64,000 bases of DNA from assembly GCA_026018925.1 (NCBI GenBank), contig JAKSZU010000003.1:9573236-9637235 (forward strand). The letters run 5' to 3'. A model generated the notes under the pieces. That model did no database searches, was not told the origin of the DNA, and saw only the letters and a program-made list of their open reading frames with translations. The DNA is from Tupaia tana (taxonomy: Eukaryota > Chordata > Mammalia > Scandentia > Tupaiidae). Positions within the stretch are counted from its first letter, which is position 1. Every line of letters starts with the position of its first letter. A program made the translations under genes and the position numbers. Of this stretch, positions 11,801 to 23,842 are shown in pieces.

Positions 11801-12111
11801 ATAACTGTAATTTTAAACAAGTATGTTTGTCTTTTTCCTGACTTCAAAGACTATGAATTAAACCACTTCACTTTGAAAAATAAGAAAACACACATAACAA
11901 ATTATTTCAGTCTTCTTATATGGGTACTTTTCATAGTTTATTAATAATTTTAAAATAATCTCTTTTAGAAAAATGGATATAAAGACTTGGGCAGCAAAAG
12001 TCTGAGCTAATGTTGCTTTTTAAGTCTAGATTTATAATCTACATCAGAGAAATACATGTGATCATTCGCTTTGCCTACAATAGAAGCTACATTCAAAAAC
12101 ATTCATTGAGC
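11801..12111. other. Unique AT-rich DNA
   Basis: Short spacer between a MIR and a SINE in which I recognise nothing. Confidence 0.45.
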
Positions 12112-12355
12112 CAAACTGTGGCTGTATGGTTAGGGTGGCTGGATCCCAGATGGATGACAGTGGAGTTGAGCTCCATACCTGGTGGCATGAAAAACCCTTT
12201 GGGTGCTCACGTGTTTTTGCCCAAAATCTTGAAAGGAGAAAAAGAGAAGGGAATGCAGTGTGACTGGCCTCCAAGCAGAGTACTTTCTCACTTTCCCTCT
12301 GTCTCTTCCACGAGTTCATGTGCCCTCTGACACAAATTAAAACAAACAAAAATGC
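12112..12355 (+). mobile_element. Older tRNA-derived SINE
   Basis: Recognised by CTGTGGCTGTATGGTTAGGG, GGATCCCAGATGG, CCTGGTGGCATGAAAA, CCAAAATCTTGAAAGGAG and TGTGCCCTCTGACACAAATTAA. The B box is badly decayed (GGAGTTGAGCTCC). Confidence 0.85.
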
Positions 12356-12779
12356 ATTCACAAAAAAGTACTTTGATCCCCAATCATTACTGTAAAACCA
12401 GCTCTCTTGTAATGAGAAGAGTGTTAAACAACTGAGCAAATGTGGCTCACTATTTCTTTTGGGTGTTTTTCTAAGTTTATTTTCAAAGGGTTGTGAAATT
12501 TTTAACAAAAATCAAATGTAAGTAAAGCATAAGGGCTGACATCATCCAAAAATAATGCTAAAGAAAACTGATAACATATAAATTGCATTATTCTTAACAA
12601 TAGAAAAATATGACTATAATAAGTAACAGCTTAATCTTGGTACCTCAAGTGTTTGTAAAAACTGGTTTAAAACAGAATATATATATTTTTCAGTTATTTA
12701 TATAAACCTTATTCTTTGGGTTTCTCTCATTTGCCTTATAAATATCTCCAGTTATTTGTTAAATTATAAAATCCAAATC
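12356..12779. other. Unique AT-rich DNA
   Basis: No element recognised. A short ATATATAT tract lies near 12680. Confidence 0.45.
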
Positions 12780-13240
12780 TCTTTTGATCCACCTCCCCTC
12801 TGGTTATGAGTGATCCACATGCTGGTTTTAACTTCCTCCTGTCTTCAGATTCTCACCCTCCACTTCATTCACTCCTCAACCTTCTGGCATCTTATCTTTT
12901 CCCTCACTGGACTCTGCAAACAAATTTAACTATCGTCAGGTAATTTAACTGGTTATTTTAAATTATATCGTCTATGCCCGACTTCTTTTCTTTGCTGAGA
13001 TCCCTTCCTTCACTGCTAGGACCCCAGACTCCCCTAGTATTCATCCTGGCTGCTAATTCTCAGTCTTCTACTTCAGATTGCTCTTTCGTCCATCCTTCAA
13101 TACCAATTCCTCAAAGTTATGTCCTAGCCTTTCTTTACTTCTCCTTCAGCATCTCCCCCCAGCTGTACTCCAGCTACTCCTAGGCTACAGTTAACACCCG
13201 TAGGCTGATACCTCCAGGAGCCCTCATGTAGTCGTCACAT
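12780..13240 (+). mobile_element. Possible L2-like remnant
   Basis: A pyrimidine-rich stretch worded like L2 3' regions (CACTTCATTCACTCCTCAAC, GAGATCCCTTCCTTCACTGC) lacks the diagnostic L2 terminus. The call rests on composition and general wording only. Confidence 0.25.
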
Positions 13241-14144
13241 TTCAGCAACATATTCTAAGATAGTTTCAAAACAAGGTGTTCAAAATACTGTAGTGTTGCC
13301 TTATTATCTATTAATGAGCAATCCATATATCAATATGAGGACATTAAAGAACTCATGATAATAAAAGGAAGAAAATCAAGCCCTTTTCCTTTTTAGGTAT
13401 AGTAAAATTCATTCTGCATTTTTCTCTGATGAAATTACGCTTGGTAAAATCCATGAAAAAAGAGAGGCATTCTAAGTTACCTAGTCTCTGCATCACTTGG
13501 GAAAATCTTAGCCTACATACTTTGCTCCTCCATGCCTACCTTCACTCTCTATGAAGCTTCCTAGAGCTAGCCATGTGAAAGACACCTTGATCACAAATCA
13601 GCATCTGCAATTCCAAGTGTCTGCCCTTGTGACTTTCAAAATGGGGCTTGTGCTATAAATCACTGTTTATTTGCTCTCCCTGTCGCATCTTAATATCTAT
13701 GGCATGTCTCTTATGATCAGCAGTTACAGCTTTCTTCAGGACGATAGCCGAAGTCTTTGGGGTGTATTCCAAGACCGCCCAAAGTGAATTTAAATGATGA
13801 CATAAGCTTTATTTTAAGTCAGGTCATCCCAAAGTATCCTCTAATGCAAACCTATCCAGTTGCTTCTCTGTAACACGGTAACAGAAACAGAGAGAAATAT
13901 ATGTTTATGTCTATGGCGTACAAAAGACCATGAAAGTTGTAAAAATATAGCCTCAAATCCTTTGGGAAGTGTTAAGTGATTTTGCTCCAATGAAATCTTC
14001 CACAGAAGTCGTCTACCCACAGTTAAGAGTCTTTGTAATGGTAGATGACCTATTCACTACAGATCCAGTGACAGTTTGGATATAGGAGACAGAAATCTTA
14101 TTTTTCTCATATTGGTAAGACCAGTTTTTCATTCTTCACCGTTG
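13241..14144. other. Unique DNA
   Basis: Single-copy-looking sequence. Nothing supports an exon. Confidence 0.45.
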
Positions 14145-14146
14145 TA

Positions 14147-14225
14147 TTAGGTTGTTAGAAAAGGCAGGACGTATTTTTCTATGTGTTTCTATGCAAAAAT
14201 GTGTTGTGAATTTCCAACAACCCAA
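14147..14225. mobile_element. Mariner-like MITE, 79 bp, TA target duplication
   Basis: The left end TTAGGTTGTTAGAAAAGG is the inverted counterpart of the right end AATTTCCAACAACCCAA. TA dinucleotides flank it at 14145-14146 and 14226-14227. The interior holds TTTCTATGCAAAAATGTG, shared with the copies at 24651, 47931 and 53936. Confidence 0.85.
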
Positions 14226-14227
14226 TA

Positions 14228-15315
14228 ATTATGCATACAGCAGGCAGCTTTTCTAGACGGTGAACTATTCAAGGTTAGAAAGTCCTCAAAATTTCAACTG
14301 TTACCCATTGTTTCATTCAATACAAAAGAACACTGGGGAAAATGTCAGGGAATTTAGAGAATACTACTGTATTTTCCTACTATTTGAAAGTCTGATTTCC
14401 TTATATATTAGCATTGTGTTGAACAGTAACAAATTATAAATAAATTTGAAAATAGCATAACCGTCATTCAGATTTTAGGAAGAAAGATGTCTTAGATAAA
14501 GTAAAATAACAAAAAAATTCAAACAATATCTTTATTAAAAGTAATCATCATTTTTCTCATTTACTATAATACATTACATTGAAACTTGGTCCTTGATAAC
14601 TAGTTTTAAAAACCATGTTTTATTCTTAAAAGCTATATTTTGCACCTGAATTTTTGACCTGTTTGCCTTTTCCCCTAACTTGGATTACTTTCAATATTCT
14701 ATTACCTGATAAAATTCAAATTCTAAATCAAATTTATTTAATCCTGAAAAGTTCAGCTATTGCTATAATTTATTCCTTCACTTCTTGCATAACATTGAAA
14801 CATTACATATTATTACAATGTAACAAAATAAAATATCTTAGGAGATGCCTATTGTGATTTTGCTATTATCTAGTGAAGAAAGGAATGAAAATTGCTTTCA
14901 TTTCTTGTATCTAACAGCCTATAGAAATGCTAGCTCCTTCTGGAAACTTCCATTTTAGTCACTTAGGTAATAGAAGCCTTATTATTGAAAGACACTTTAT
15001 CATTCTGAAAATGAGGCTTGATTTTCACTACTTCTTTGATCTGTGTATCTTATGGCATTGATTAAATACAAAAGGTACATTTGCCCATCAGTCCTTCCTT
15101 GGAAGGTTGGAAATTACTTAAGGTCCAGAATTTTAGCCTTAGTAATGATTCAGGCATATGATTCTAAATCATGTCATATTTGACAGTTGGTTCCATCAGC
15201 TGAATTAATATTTCAATTTTCCCTTAATGGATTTTTGTTTCTTGGGGTGATTTTTAGCATGTTTGTGAGACAGGAGTGTCATTTGGTCAAATATGTCCAA
15301 ACATTTAATTTATTC
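14228..15315. other. Unique AT-rich DNA
   Basis: No repeat recognised. A 67-codon frame at 14654-14857 shows no motif. Confidence 0.45.
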
Positions 15316-15333
15316 AACACTCATAGCAATTCT

Positions 15334-15516
15334 TTTTTTTATAATTATTTATTTAATTTTATTTATTCATTCATTTATTTTAATTTGACCAGAGAGCGAT
15401 ACACAGAGAGAGAGAGAGGGAAAGTGAGAAAGCAAGCCACCAGGTCCGGTACTCGAACCGTGGTCAGCCATGTGGGAGCTTCCAGCATCTTAACCACCAC
15501 GCCACCTGCTGGTCCC
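15334..15516 (-). mobile_element. Short-form tRNA-derived SINE with 18-bp target duplication
   Basis: The head is intact (B box GGTTCGAGTACC on the minus strand), but the usual middle of about 100 bases is missing: the text passes from the tRNA part through GGTGGCTTG directly to the CTTTCTCACTTTCC tract. An exact 18-bp duplication, AACACTCATAGCAATTCT, lies at 15316-15333 and 15517-15534. Perfect duplication with only moderate divergence suggests middle age to recent. Confidence 0.95.
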
Positions 15517-15714
15517 AACACTCATAGCAATTCTAACACATTTTAAATATCTTTTTGGACAGGATTTTAGGTGCCCTTCATTAGAGCTATTTAATGAACT
15601 AAAAAACAAATATTATGGCAAAAAAAGACATACTGGCCAGAAAAGTGAACAGAATAAAGTGAACAGAAATAGTTTGGGCTCAGAAAAACATGGGGTTTTG
15701 TTCTAATTTTCCTC

Positions 15715-15800
15715 CTTATTTTGAGATCTTGGCGAGGTACTAAGTCTCTTATCACTGTTGCTTATCTTTTCTTATTTTAATTGGGAATATTAATCCATTT
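15715..15800 (+). mobile_element. MIR fragment (sense)
   Basis: GAGATCTTGGCGAGGTACTA and AATTGGGAATATTAATCC match the MIR middle (..CTTGGGCAAGTTACTTAA..AATGGGAATAATAAT..). Short and diverged. Confidence 0.5.
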
Positions 15801-17504
15801 TTAAGACTTTTTTGGGGGATTCTTTCATTGTATGAAATATTTTCATTTTTTCAATGTAGCAATTATCAAAGTAGTAAGGATTATATAAATTGTAACCACT
15901 GCCCTACCTCCTCCCCAAAAAATTCAAAATTAATTTGAGATGCAAAGTTCAATATAAAAGCAAGGCAACATTCCATTGCCATGTTACTTTCAACAAAAAA
16001 GTAATAATTCTGATTTTCTAAGTATGAAATTGGATGTTACATATGAAATATTCCTGATAAATTTATACTACTGCAAAATTATTCTACAGATTATTAAATC
16101 TGAAAAGTCAAACATTAGTATTTAACATATTAATAAAAGGAAGAAACTAGTCATACTCCTATGCTTCTAATTGCTTACTGAAACACATGCCTTAACGACA
16201 GAAAAGGCATTTGACCTGGTGAGGGAAGAGAGTGTCCTGGGGTCCATTCTGAGGTGCAATCTTGCTTGGCTCTAAAATCAGAATCTTGAGCAGCATGTAA
16301 GAGTTGGGAAACTGGGTCAGAAAGAAGTTCAAGACAATATGGGTTAAAAAATAAAAAAGAGGTTATCCTCTGAAGCATCACGTTGAGAAATTTTAAGGCA
16401 AGCTATTATTTTCATGGGAATAAATTAGTTTGCATCATGTAAAATTGAGGTACCAGACAGAAATTACTTTTTATTTCCCACTCAAAGCCATTCATACTTT
16501 TTGGTTGTTTGTTAAATTCATGTGAGGGGGCTGAAATTAAACAGCTTGAGTGTGTGGTAATTTTTAGTCTCTTCCTGGAACCAGATTTGTGAAATGATCA
16601 ATGATGAACTGCTTATCTTTCAATGAGTGAGTCTCCAGCCAGCAGTCAGCAGCACACAGAGCACCCGTTTGATGGATTTGAAAGCTGAAGTGAAGGTTAA
16701 CAGTCTGTTCAAATTGTGTAGCTTTCTGGAGGTTTGCAAACACTATTTACCATAATGTTAACTTCTCAGCGGGCTGGAATTCTGGCACACAAAGAGGTCT
16801 GAGGTGTTTCATATTATGGCATTCTCATTAGTCAGAGGACGTTTTGCGTAGGTTGCTGCTATTATCAGTACACTCCATCTCTAAGACTTCTAAGGGCTCT
16901 TTATTTATGTTTTTAAATTCTATCATATCTTTTTTTCTATAGAGCTCAGTAGGAAATGTGATTTTGCTGAGTAGCTGTCTGAGACTGGATACAAACAGCA
17001 CTTGTTTAGAAAATGTTAAACAAAAAAGTTCTAAAAGGAAATCAGATACTATGTTCCCAAGTGAAATGTCTCAAGACCTAAATTTTTTCTGTTGAGTCAA
17101 ATATGTAATAAAATCATCTGGGGAAAGTGATTTCAAACCATTACACTCAACATTTTTTATCCAGCTAGAATATTTATGTGGTAGATAAGTAACACAAAGT
17201 AAAACAATTCAGCCACAATTTTAGAGACCCAAATCTCAAGGATTGACCATCTGTTATAGGTTGTTGAAGATCATTTAAATGGCTTTCCCAAAAACAGACT
17301 GATAGCAAAGAAATAATTAGAAACAGAAATAATTGAAAGGCGAGATTATAAAGTAGCGATGGAAAAAAATAAAGATCTGACTTACTCTCATTTGTTAGAG
17401 GTCTAGAGCAAGTAACAAATTCACAACTATAAATATCTTGCATATTGCATGGTCAGTTTTTGAGTTTAGATCCTGGAGTTTATAATCTACAGGTTGGATG
17501 ATGC
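15801..17504. other. Unique DNA with a conserved-looking segment at 16500-16900
   Basis: No interspersed repeat is recognisable over 1.7 kb. Positions 16500-16900 have balanced composition, no simple repeats and dense short motifs (TGATCAATGATGAACTG, CCAGCCAGCAGTCAGCAGCA), which is the look of a conserved non-coding element. This is impression, not evidence of conservation. Confidence 0.35.
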
Positions 17505-17645
17505 TCAGCACTGCATTTCATGTCCCTGAATCTTAAATTTTCTCATTTATAAAACTGGGATAAAATAAGGAATGGAAGATATTCATATAAGAGCATACAT
17601 AGAAAATGCCTAATTATAATAAGTATTCAATGAAAGGTAGTAGGA
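17505..17645 (+). mobile_element. MIR SINE fragment (sense)
   Basis: TTTTCTCATTTATAAAACTG GGATAAAATAA and then ATGCCTAATTATAATAAGTA with TTCAATGAA match the MIR 3' half (..CTCATCTGTAAAATGGGGATAATAA..CAATAAATG). Confidence 0.7.
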
Positions 17646-18530
17646 GGGACAAAATGTAGATACACTGAATACCTTTAACCCCTTATGTAATTCATTCTTT
17701 CCAAAGTAGCACAATGCAACTTAAAAAGACTAACTACACTGTTTGCAAAATGAGTATTATATAAGATCCATACATATCTTAGTTAGGTTGTGTTCTTCTG
17801 AGGCAGAGGATGGACCACATGCATTCATCTAAGTTCTGGATCTAAGTGACAAACACTGTATAATGACTAATCAAATATTCACTGCCTCAAATTTTCTCTG
17901 AACAAAATTTAATGTAGACTAGCTAATTAACACCTGAGGAAGTAGAGATTTAATATTGACTTCAGGCAAAACTATTTCACTCAATTAAGATTACACAGTT
18001 TAAATTCAAGATGCTCAGTTCAATTCATACTACCTGAAAAATGTAAATTACAAGTATTACTTAGTGAACAAAAAGTAAATAAATAAAAATAATTTAAAAC
18101 TAGAAAAAAGTAAATATTAAAGAAATCAGGCATAGATAATTAAAACATTTAAGATACTGAATAACCAGGTATAAAAAAACTGAAAGTATGGTTCACAGAG
18201 AACCCTGTGATGACTTAGCAACAGTTTTGACCTGAGTTTTCACCTCTAACACTTAAACTGGCCTCTGGTTAGATCTACAGTTCCTCAGCCATCCCAAGTA
18301 ATCCTTATCCAAAACCAAAAACTAAATCACTGATATTAACTCTTCATTTTGCAAAAGCAGTAAAAAATGAATGCACTTAATTTTTGCTCATATTCATTAT
18401 AATTAAAAATGAAATAAAATATTAATGCATTCAAATTTTTATCATGCATTTTAAATGAACAAGAGAAATTGCTTCATAAATATCAATGTTGTTTATATCT
18501 TCTATATAGGCAAGTTTTATCCTTATAGTA
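17646..18530. other. Unique AT-rich DNA
   Basis: Strongly A-rich around 18060-18140. Nothing recognised. Confidence 0.45.
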
Positions 18531-18542
18531 AAAGCTTCTTTT

Positions 18543-18808
18543 TTGGGACCAGCAGTTAGCGTAATGGCTATGTCGCTGGACTCCCACGTAGTTGACCGCG
18601 GTTTGAGTCCCGGACCCGGTGGCTTAAACTCACGCTGGGCACGTGTGCATGCGTGCCCAAGATCCCAAGAGGAGAATGGAGGAGAAGGGACTGCGGCGTG
18701 GCCATCCCCCTGGGGGGTGACTTCTCGCGTTCTAGCTCTCTGTCTCTCTCTGTCTGGCGAGCGCACACGCTCTTTAGCAAAAACCTCTCCAAAAAAAAAA
18801 AAAAAAAA
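18543..18808 (+). mobile_element. Young tRNA-derived SINE, full length
   Basis: The body starts GGGACCAGCAGTTAGCGTAA at 18545 and ends in an A tail. The target duplication AAAGCTTCTTTT at 18531-18542 recurs as AAAGCTTCTTTT at 18809-18820. B box GGTTTGAGTCC and TTAAACTC (three A) put it in the GAG-type subgroup. Confidence 0.95.
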
Positions 18809-19039
18809 AAAGCTTCTTTTGTATGTTTCTCAAATAGAAATCTAATTATTCTTTTTTTTTCAAGATGAAAATCTAGATGATTGGCTGAATGTATATTTTA
18901 AATTTAATTAAGGAACAGAAAATTAAAAAAAATCTAATTAAGTGAAAGCAGTGATATCAGATTTGATGTAAATGTTAGATTTCCCATAATTATCCATGCT
19001 GTTATATTCTATAATCTAAGAAGAGCTTTAAATTTTGAA

Positions 19040-19308
19040 CTTTTTTTTTTTTTTCCTTTGGAGAGGTTTTTGCTATAGGGCGCATGCGCTCGCCAGACAG
19101 AGAGAGACATAGAGACAGAAAGCAAGAAATCACCCCCCAAGGGGGATCGTCACGCCGCAATCCCTTCTCCTCCATTCTCCTCTCGGGATCTTGGGCACGC
19201 ACGCACACGCGCCCAGCATGAGTTTTAAGCCACCGGGTCTGGGACGCGAACCGCGGTCGACTACGTGGGAGTCCAGCGACATAGCCATTACGCTAACTGC
19301 TGGTTCCC
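19040..19308 (-). mobile_element. Young tRNA-derived SINE, full length
   Basis: Poly(T) at the left, head at the right ending GGTTCCC, that is GGGAACC on its own strand. B box GGTTCGCGTCC and TTAAAACTC define the GCG-type subgroup. The flanks ATTTTGAACTT and ATTTTTTAACTT are an imperfect target duplication. Confidence 0.95.
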
Positions 19309-19494
19309 ATTTTTTAACTTCTTAAAAGATAAATGTTAGATTAATGAAATCCAACATATATTCTTGCAAAAAAATGTGTGTGTTTGTAAATTTAGGCAAA
19401 ACTCTTAGTAGAAGTAAACCCTAAATACAGTCTTAGCACATAGGTAAAAGCCTAACTACAGACAAAACAGAAGCCAGAAAATCTTTTATGTCTC

Positions 19495-19764
19495 GGGAAC
19501 CAGCAGTTAGCGTAATGGCTATGTCGCTGGACTCCCACGTAGTTGACTGCGGTTTGCGTCCCAGACCCGGTGGCTTAAAACTCACGCTGGGCGTGTGTGC
19601 GTGCGTGCCCAAGATCAAGAGGAGAATGGAGGAGAAGGGATTGCGGTGTGACCATCCCCCCTGGGGGGTGATTTCTCACTCCCTATCTCTCTGTCTCTCT
19701 CTGTCTGGCGAGCGCACGTGCCCTATAGCGAAAATCTCTCCAAAAAAAAAAAAAAAAAAAAAAA
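19495..19764 (+). mobile_element. Young tRNA-derived SINE, full length
   Basis: It starts GGGAACCAGCAGTTAGCG and has a perfect 12-bp target duplication, CTTTTATGTCTC, at 19483-19494 and 19765-19776. The uninterrupted A tail is over 20 bases. It shares the extra-A head with the copies at 19040 and 23843. Confidence 0.96.
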
Positions 19765-19776
19765 CTTTTATGTCTC

Positions 19777-20097
19777 CATATGAAATAATACTTTTGTTTT
19801 TACCTTTATTGGTTAAATACTATTTTTAGCTAGGAAGGGCATTATGGAATCTATTCTACAATATTTACCTTAAATATTAAATAAAAAATAATATTAAGAA
19901 TTTGTTAAATTGTTTAGGACAATATAACTCAAATATATAAACTAGACATAGAACTTCAAATTTTCAGAAATGAATGTTGACAAATAATAAGATTATCAGA
20001 TATTAGATAACTATTTTTAAAATTTTAAGAATTCCTGATTAAAGCTTGATTGGAATAGTGTATCATCTGAAACTCCTATTGTGGAGCCTTCATCATT
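19777..20097. other. Unique AT-rich DNA
   Basis: Very A/T-rich spacer between SINEs. Nothing recognised. Confidence 0.45.
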
Positions 20098-20362
20098 CTT
20101 TTTTTCCTTTTTTTTTTTGGGGGGGGGGGGTAAGATTTTTGCCATAGGGCACATGTACTCAACAGAGAGAGAGACAGTGAGAGGGAAAGTGAGAAAACAC
20201 CCCCATGGGTGTGGCCACACCACAATCCCCTCTCTTCCATTCTCCTCTCACAATTTTGGGGACACACACAGGAGCCCGGCATGGTTTTCAAGCTCCCACA
20301 TACAGGGCAGTTGGTCAAGTGGGAGTCTAGCACCCCAACAACTATGCCACCTACTGGCCGAC
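20098..20362 (-). mobile_element. Older tRNA-derived SINE with T/G homopolymer tail
   Basis: The left end is T11 followed directly by about G11-12 (20110-20131), where other copies have a plain T run. The body (GCCATAGGGCACATGTACTC, GGTGTGGCCACACCACAATC) and head (CTACTGGCCGACCC) are diverged. Confidence 0.88.
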
Positions 20363-20504
20363 CCTTCTCTATTCTTAGTATCTAGGAATTTTATCAGTCA
20401 GCTAAATACAGTATTTCATTTAAAAATAATTATGAGAGGATTCTTAATTCATTCACTAGATACAGGAAGCCATAAAAATTGTCATTATCCTTCAAGATAG
20501 ATAC

Positions 20505-20548
20505 AAATGTACTGTCTCACACAACCAAATGTACTGTCTCACACAACC
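20505..20548. repeat. Perfect 22-bp tandem duplication
   Basis: Two identical 22-base units beginning AAATGTACTGTCTCACACAA lie side by side at 20505-20526 and 20527-20548. The identity implies a recent slip or repair event. Confidence 0.97.
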
Positions 20549-21607
20549 ACCTCTGGAACAGGGAAATTAGGAAAAGATAAAAAGAGCAGAAACATAGGAA
20601 AATGTCTTAGTATCTTTGTAGTCTGGGGATCAATCCTACTGACACCTGTATCTGAATGAACAGCTAAATGGTGAGTTACTTTCTAAATACCACAATCGCA
20701 ACCACAATTAAGGAGCACAAAAACCCCAGGGACTGTAGACACAGGAATCCTGAAGTCCCTCATTGACCTTCCTTGAGGCTCCACGCAAACACCACTGGGA
20801 TCTATGATCACTGCACATGCCCTTGTTTTTTCCCAATAGAGCTCCCGAGGATGCTGGAGATTGTACAAATTTCAAGAGGTTTTACATGTAAACTATAAGA
20901 AAATAGGTATCCCCTACAAGTATAGAAGATATAACCTGGTTGGGAAATTTTCCTCATTTCAAACAAGGCTTTTTGTAGAAAGTACCACCTGCTGTTTAAA
21001 GTCTATTAAATAATGGATCAGCATGGAAACATTATGGCAACCTGAAATGAAAATCCAACAGACCTTATCAGTTTATCACATGGAAGTCACATGTCTCAAA
21101 TTACCCATTCATTATCTTTCCTCTGGATCCTTTCAGTAACTTAACAAGGTTGTACATGCAGTGACAGTGCACAGTTCTTCACTGTCATCTCTCCCACTGC
21201 AATCCCAAGCAGATGTTTGCTTCTCTGAGCCAGATGCCAGCACACGGGCAGGTGTTGCAACCTCTGTATTTGTACACAGAATATGCTGCAGCCTCGAATC
21301 TCAATTAAGGTGAGTCTTGACTTACTCCCCTGTTCACTTCCTCTCTCCCTCCTTCTTCTTTTTTGTAAGACTTTCTGTAGCCAAGATTTAAATCATTTAA
21401 GCCATTGTTGGTATTTGTGGGTTAAAAAACACAAAACAAATTGTTAAAACAACTGCCATGTGGTTGCTAGCAAGTTTCAGTATTATATTTTTTCTACGAA
21501 GTTTAAAAACTTTTATTGCCTTAGAGTCATTTGTAATAACACTTACTACACTCTCAAACTTTGTTCTTACTGATAACAATCCGGCCTCAAAAGTTGACAA
21601 CTAAGCC
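20549..21607. other. Unique DNA
   Basis: About 1 kb of moderately GC-rich single-copy-looking sequence (20690-21300). Short frames only and no recognisable domain. Confidence 0.45.
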
Positions 21608-21862
21608 TTTTTCACCAGGTTTTTGCTATAGGGCACGTGCACTCACCAGAAAAAGAGAGAGAGACAGAGAGATAGAAAGTGAGAAACCACCACCCAGGGA
21701 GATGGACACGCCGCAATCCCTTCTCCTCCATTCTCCTCTTGGGATCTTGGGCACACAAGCACATGCATCAGGCGTGAGTTCACGCCACCGGGTCCAGGAC
21801 ACGAACCACAGTCGACTACATAGGAGTTCAGCGACATAGCCATTAGGGTAACTGCTGGTCCC
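21608..21862 (-). mobile_element. Young-type tRNA-derived SINE lacking a poly(A) tract
   Basis: The body matches the young family (GGTTTTTGCTATAGGGCACG, CCGCAATCCCTTCTCCTCCA, head ACTGCTGGTCCC), but only TTTTTCACCAGG precedes it, so the tail is short. A small deletion replaces the usual GTTTTAAGCC by GTTCACGCC. No clean target duplication was found. Confidence 0.93.
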
Positions 21863-22473
21863 AAGGGTATTTATTTTTTTATGGAATTTTTTAAAGAATT
21901 ATTTACTTAATTTTATTTATCTTTTTTTAAAATTTGCTACAGGGCATTTAATTTCTTAAACTCTCTTCCCAAATAATTGTTAATTGATAATTACAAATAA
22001 ATATGAACTCAAAAGTGTAGGCTTTTAAAGAAGTTCTTTCTTTGTAATACTAGAGTTTAAAATATATCGTTAAAATTTAAAATAAACAACTGTTACATAG
22101 GCTGATACTGTTTGAGTTCTACCTTTTTATTCTAAACCACTGACCTTTTTTCAAAACTTGTCACTCTTTGAGACAGAAATGCATGAGAGGAAAACAGAGA
22201 CAGTAAAAGGAGTGAAAGACAGTTTGCAAATTTGTTTGACATCTGATGCTTCCAAATAGGGTTTTTAGACCAAGATAACAATCTGGTACTGAGAAAAAGT
22301 TCACCAGTTGTGTCAAGGAGCTGGTCATTATTTACTGTACCTACTGCTTTCAGTAAATAAATAAATAGAAAAGAAAAAAGCTAGATTTCTGTTCCACAAA
22401 CATTTAATAAGCAGCTGTGGTCTATTTATGAACTAGTCAGTATAAACAAACATTGTGTTTTTGACCGTCTTAA
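21863..22473. other. Unique AT-rich DNA
   Basis: Nothing recognised; A/T-rich with short AAATAAATAAATA near 22359. Confidence 0.45.
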
Positions 22474-22485
22474 AACAATTTCTTT

Positions 22486-22757
22486 TTTTTTTTTTTTTTT
22501 TTTTTTTGGTGAGGTTTTTGCTATAGGGCGTGCGCTCGCTAGAAAGACAGAAAGAGACAGAGAGATAGAAAGCGAGAAATCACCCCCCAGGGGGGATGGC
22601 CACGCCACAATCCCTTCTCCTCCTTTCTCCTCTCGGGATCTTGGGCACGCACGCACACGCACCCGGCGTGAGTTTTAAGCCACCAGGTCCAGGATTCGAA
22701 CCGTGGTCGACTACGTGGGAGTCCAGTGACATAGCCATTACTCTAACTGCTGGTCCC
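22486..22757 (-). mobile_element. Young tRNA-derived SINE, full length
   Basis: The target duplication AACAATTTCTTT is exact at 22474-22485 and 22758-22769. The T run is over 20 bases. B box GGTTCGAATCC with TTAAAACTC combines features of the two young subgroups. Confidence 0.96.
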
Positions 22758-22769
22758 AACAATTTCTTT

Positions 22770-23826
22770 ACATAGAGGCAGAATCATTAGATCATTTTAC
22801 TATGTGTGCACTCATGTGCAGAGTCCACAGTAATAAAAACAAAATAGACAAACAGAAAAACTACACTGAATTTTATGAGGAAAAATGGGTAAGGTTTTTT
22901 TGTTTTGCTTTGTTTTGTTTTGCTTTTGTTTACAGGAGGATACAACAAAGAGATGGAAATACTCTACACATTGGAATCCTGGCAGCTCAGGATTAAAATG
23001 AAGTGTAGAACTCTCTAATCCATCTGTATCCGAAGTATGAATCTCTTCAGTAATGAACCCGGAAAGAGTCTTCTATGCTTGAAACTAAAATTATTCGATA
23101 ATGGAAAATATTTATCTTCCTAAATAAAGTTTTCATCATAGCCATACTCCTGTCATTATTATACACTAAGTCTAAAATGTCTGTTATAAATGTTCAAAGA
23201 TGGCAGTCTTGTCGCCTCTACTCTGCACATCTCTAATCTCATCAAGCTTGCCTTAAATGACAGGTTTGCATGGTCTATACCCTCATTTTAATCTCTGTCT
23301 TTTGTTAAGTAGTCCCAGAAAATAAACCTAAGTTTCCAGATACAAGTTGAGACAACATAACACACAGTGTTTACTGAAGTAGTATTTACTATATGCATAA
23401 TAATATGCCATCCACCTTATTTAAAATCATATTTTAAAAAGAAAAAAATATGAATAACAGATTTCACAAAAAAAAAAAAAAAAAAAAAAAAAAAACTTAG
23501 GAAACTGCTCAAGAAAATGTAGTTCATGCCAGAGCCTACATTCATACCCACGATGTTTGACACCAAAGCCTCAGGAAGGCAGAATCACCACTGCTCTGTG
23601 CTAAGCCTATAAGTAAACGTAAGTGAATCTCTTCATGTGCACTGCTGCTAAATCATTCTAAGGACTTTGTTCAGGTATTCCTTTCCAACCAATGCAGGGC
23701 AGCACATTTAAACACAATTCAATACGACATTTTGAAATCTGGGCTTTGGGTCATGGTCCTGTCAATGCTTCTGTCATCCTTCCTGACTCTGACATCACCA
23801 AAAAAAATAGTAAGGAGCACATGCAT
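22770..23826. other. Unique DNA with TTTTG repeats and an A28 run
   Basis: TTTTG-type short repeats lie at 22893-22930 and an uninterrupted A run of about 28 bases at 23468-23495. The sequence before the A run is AT-rich and matches no SINE or L1 end that I recognise. Confidence 0.45.
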
Positions 23827-23842
23827 CTGTGTATCTTTTTCT

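Noticed and set aside
18431-18868. Open frames of 70-110 codons over young SINEs (also at 6381-6823, 19002-19829, 22426-22762, 23732-24125, 42906-43345, 59848-60191)
   Set aside because: They translate the SINE itself in several frames and both strands; the same peptide wording recurs at every copy.
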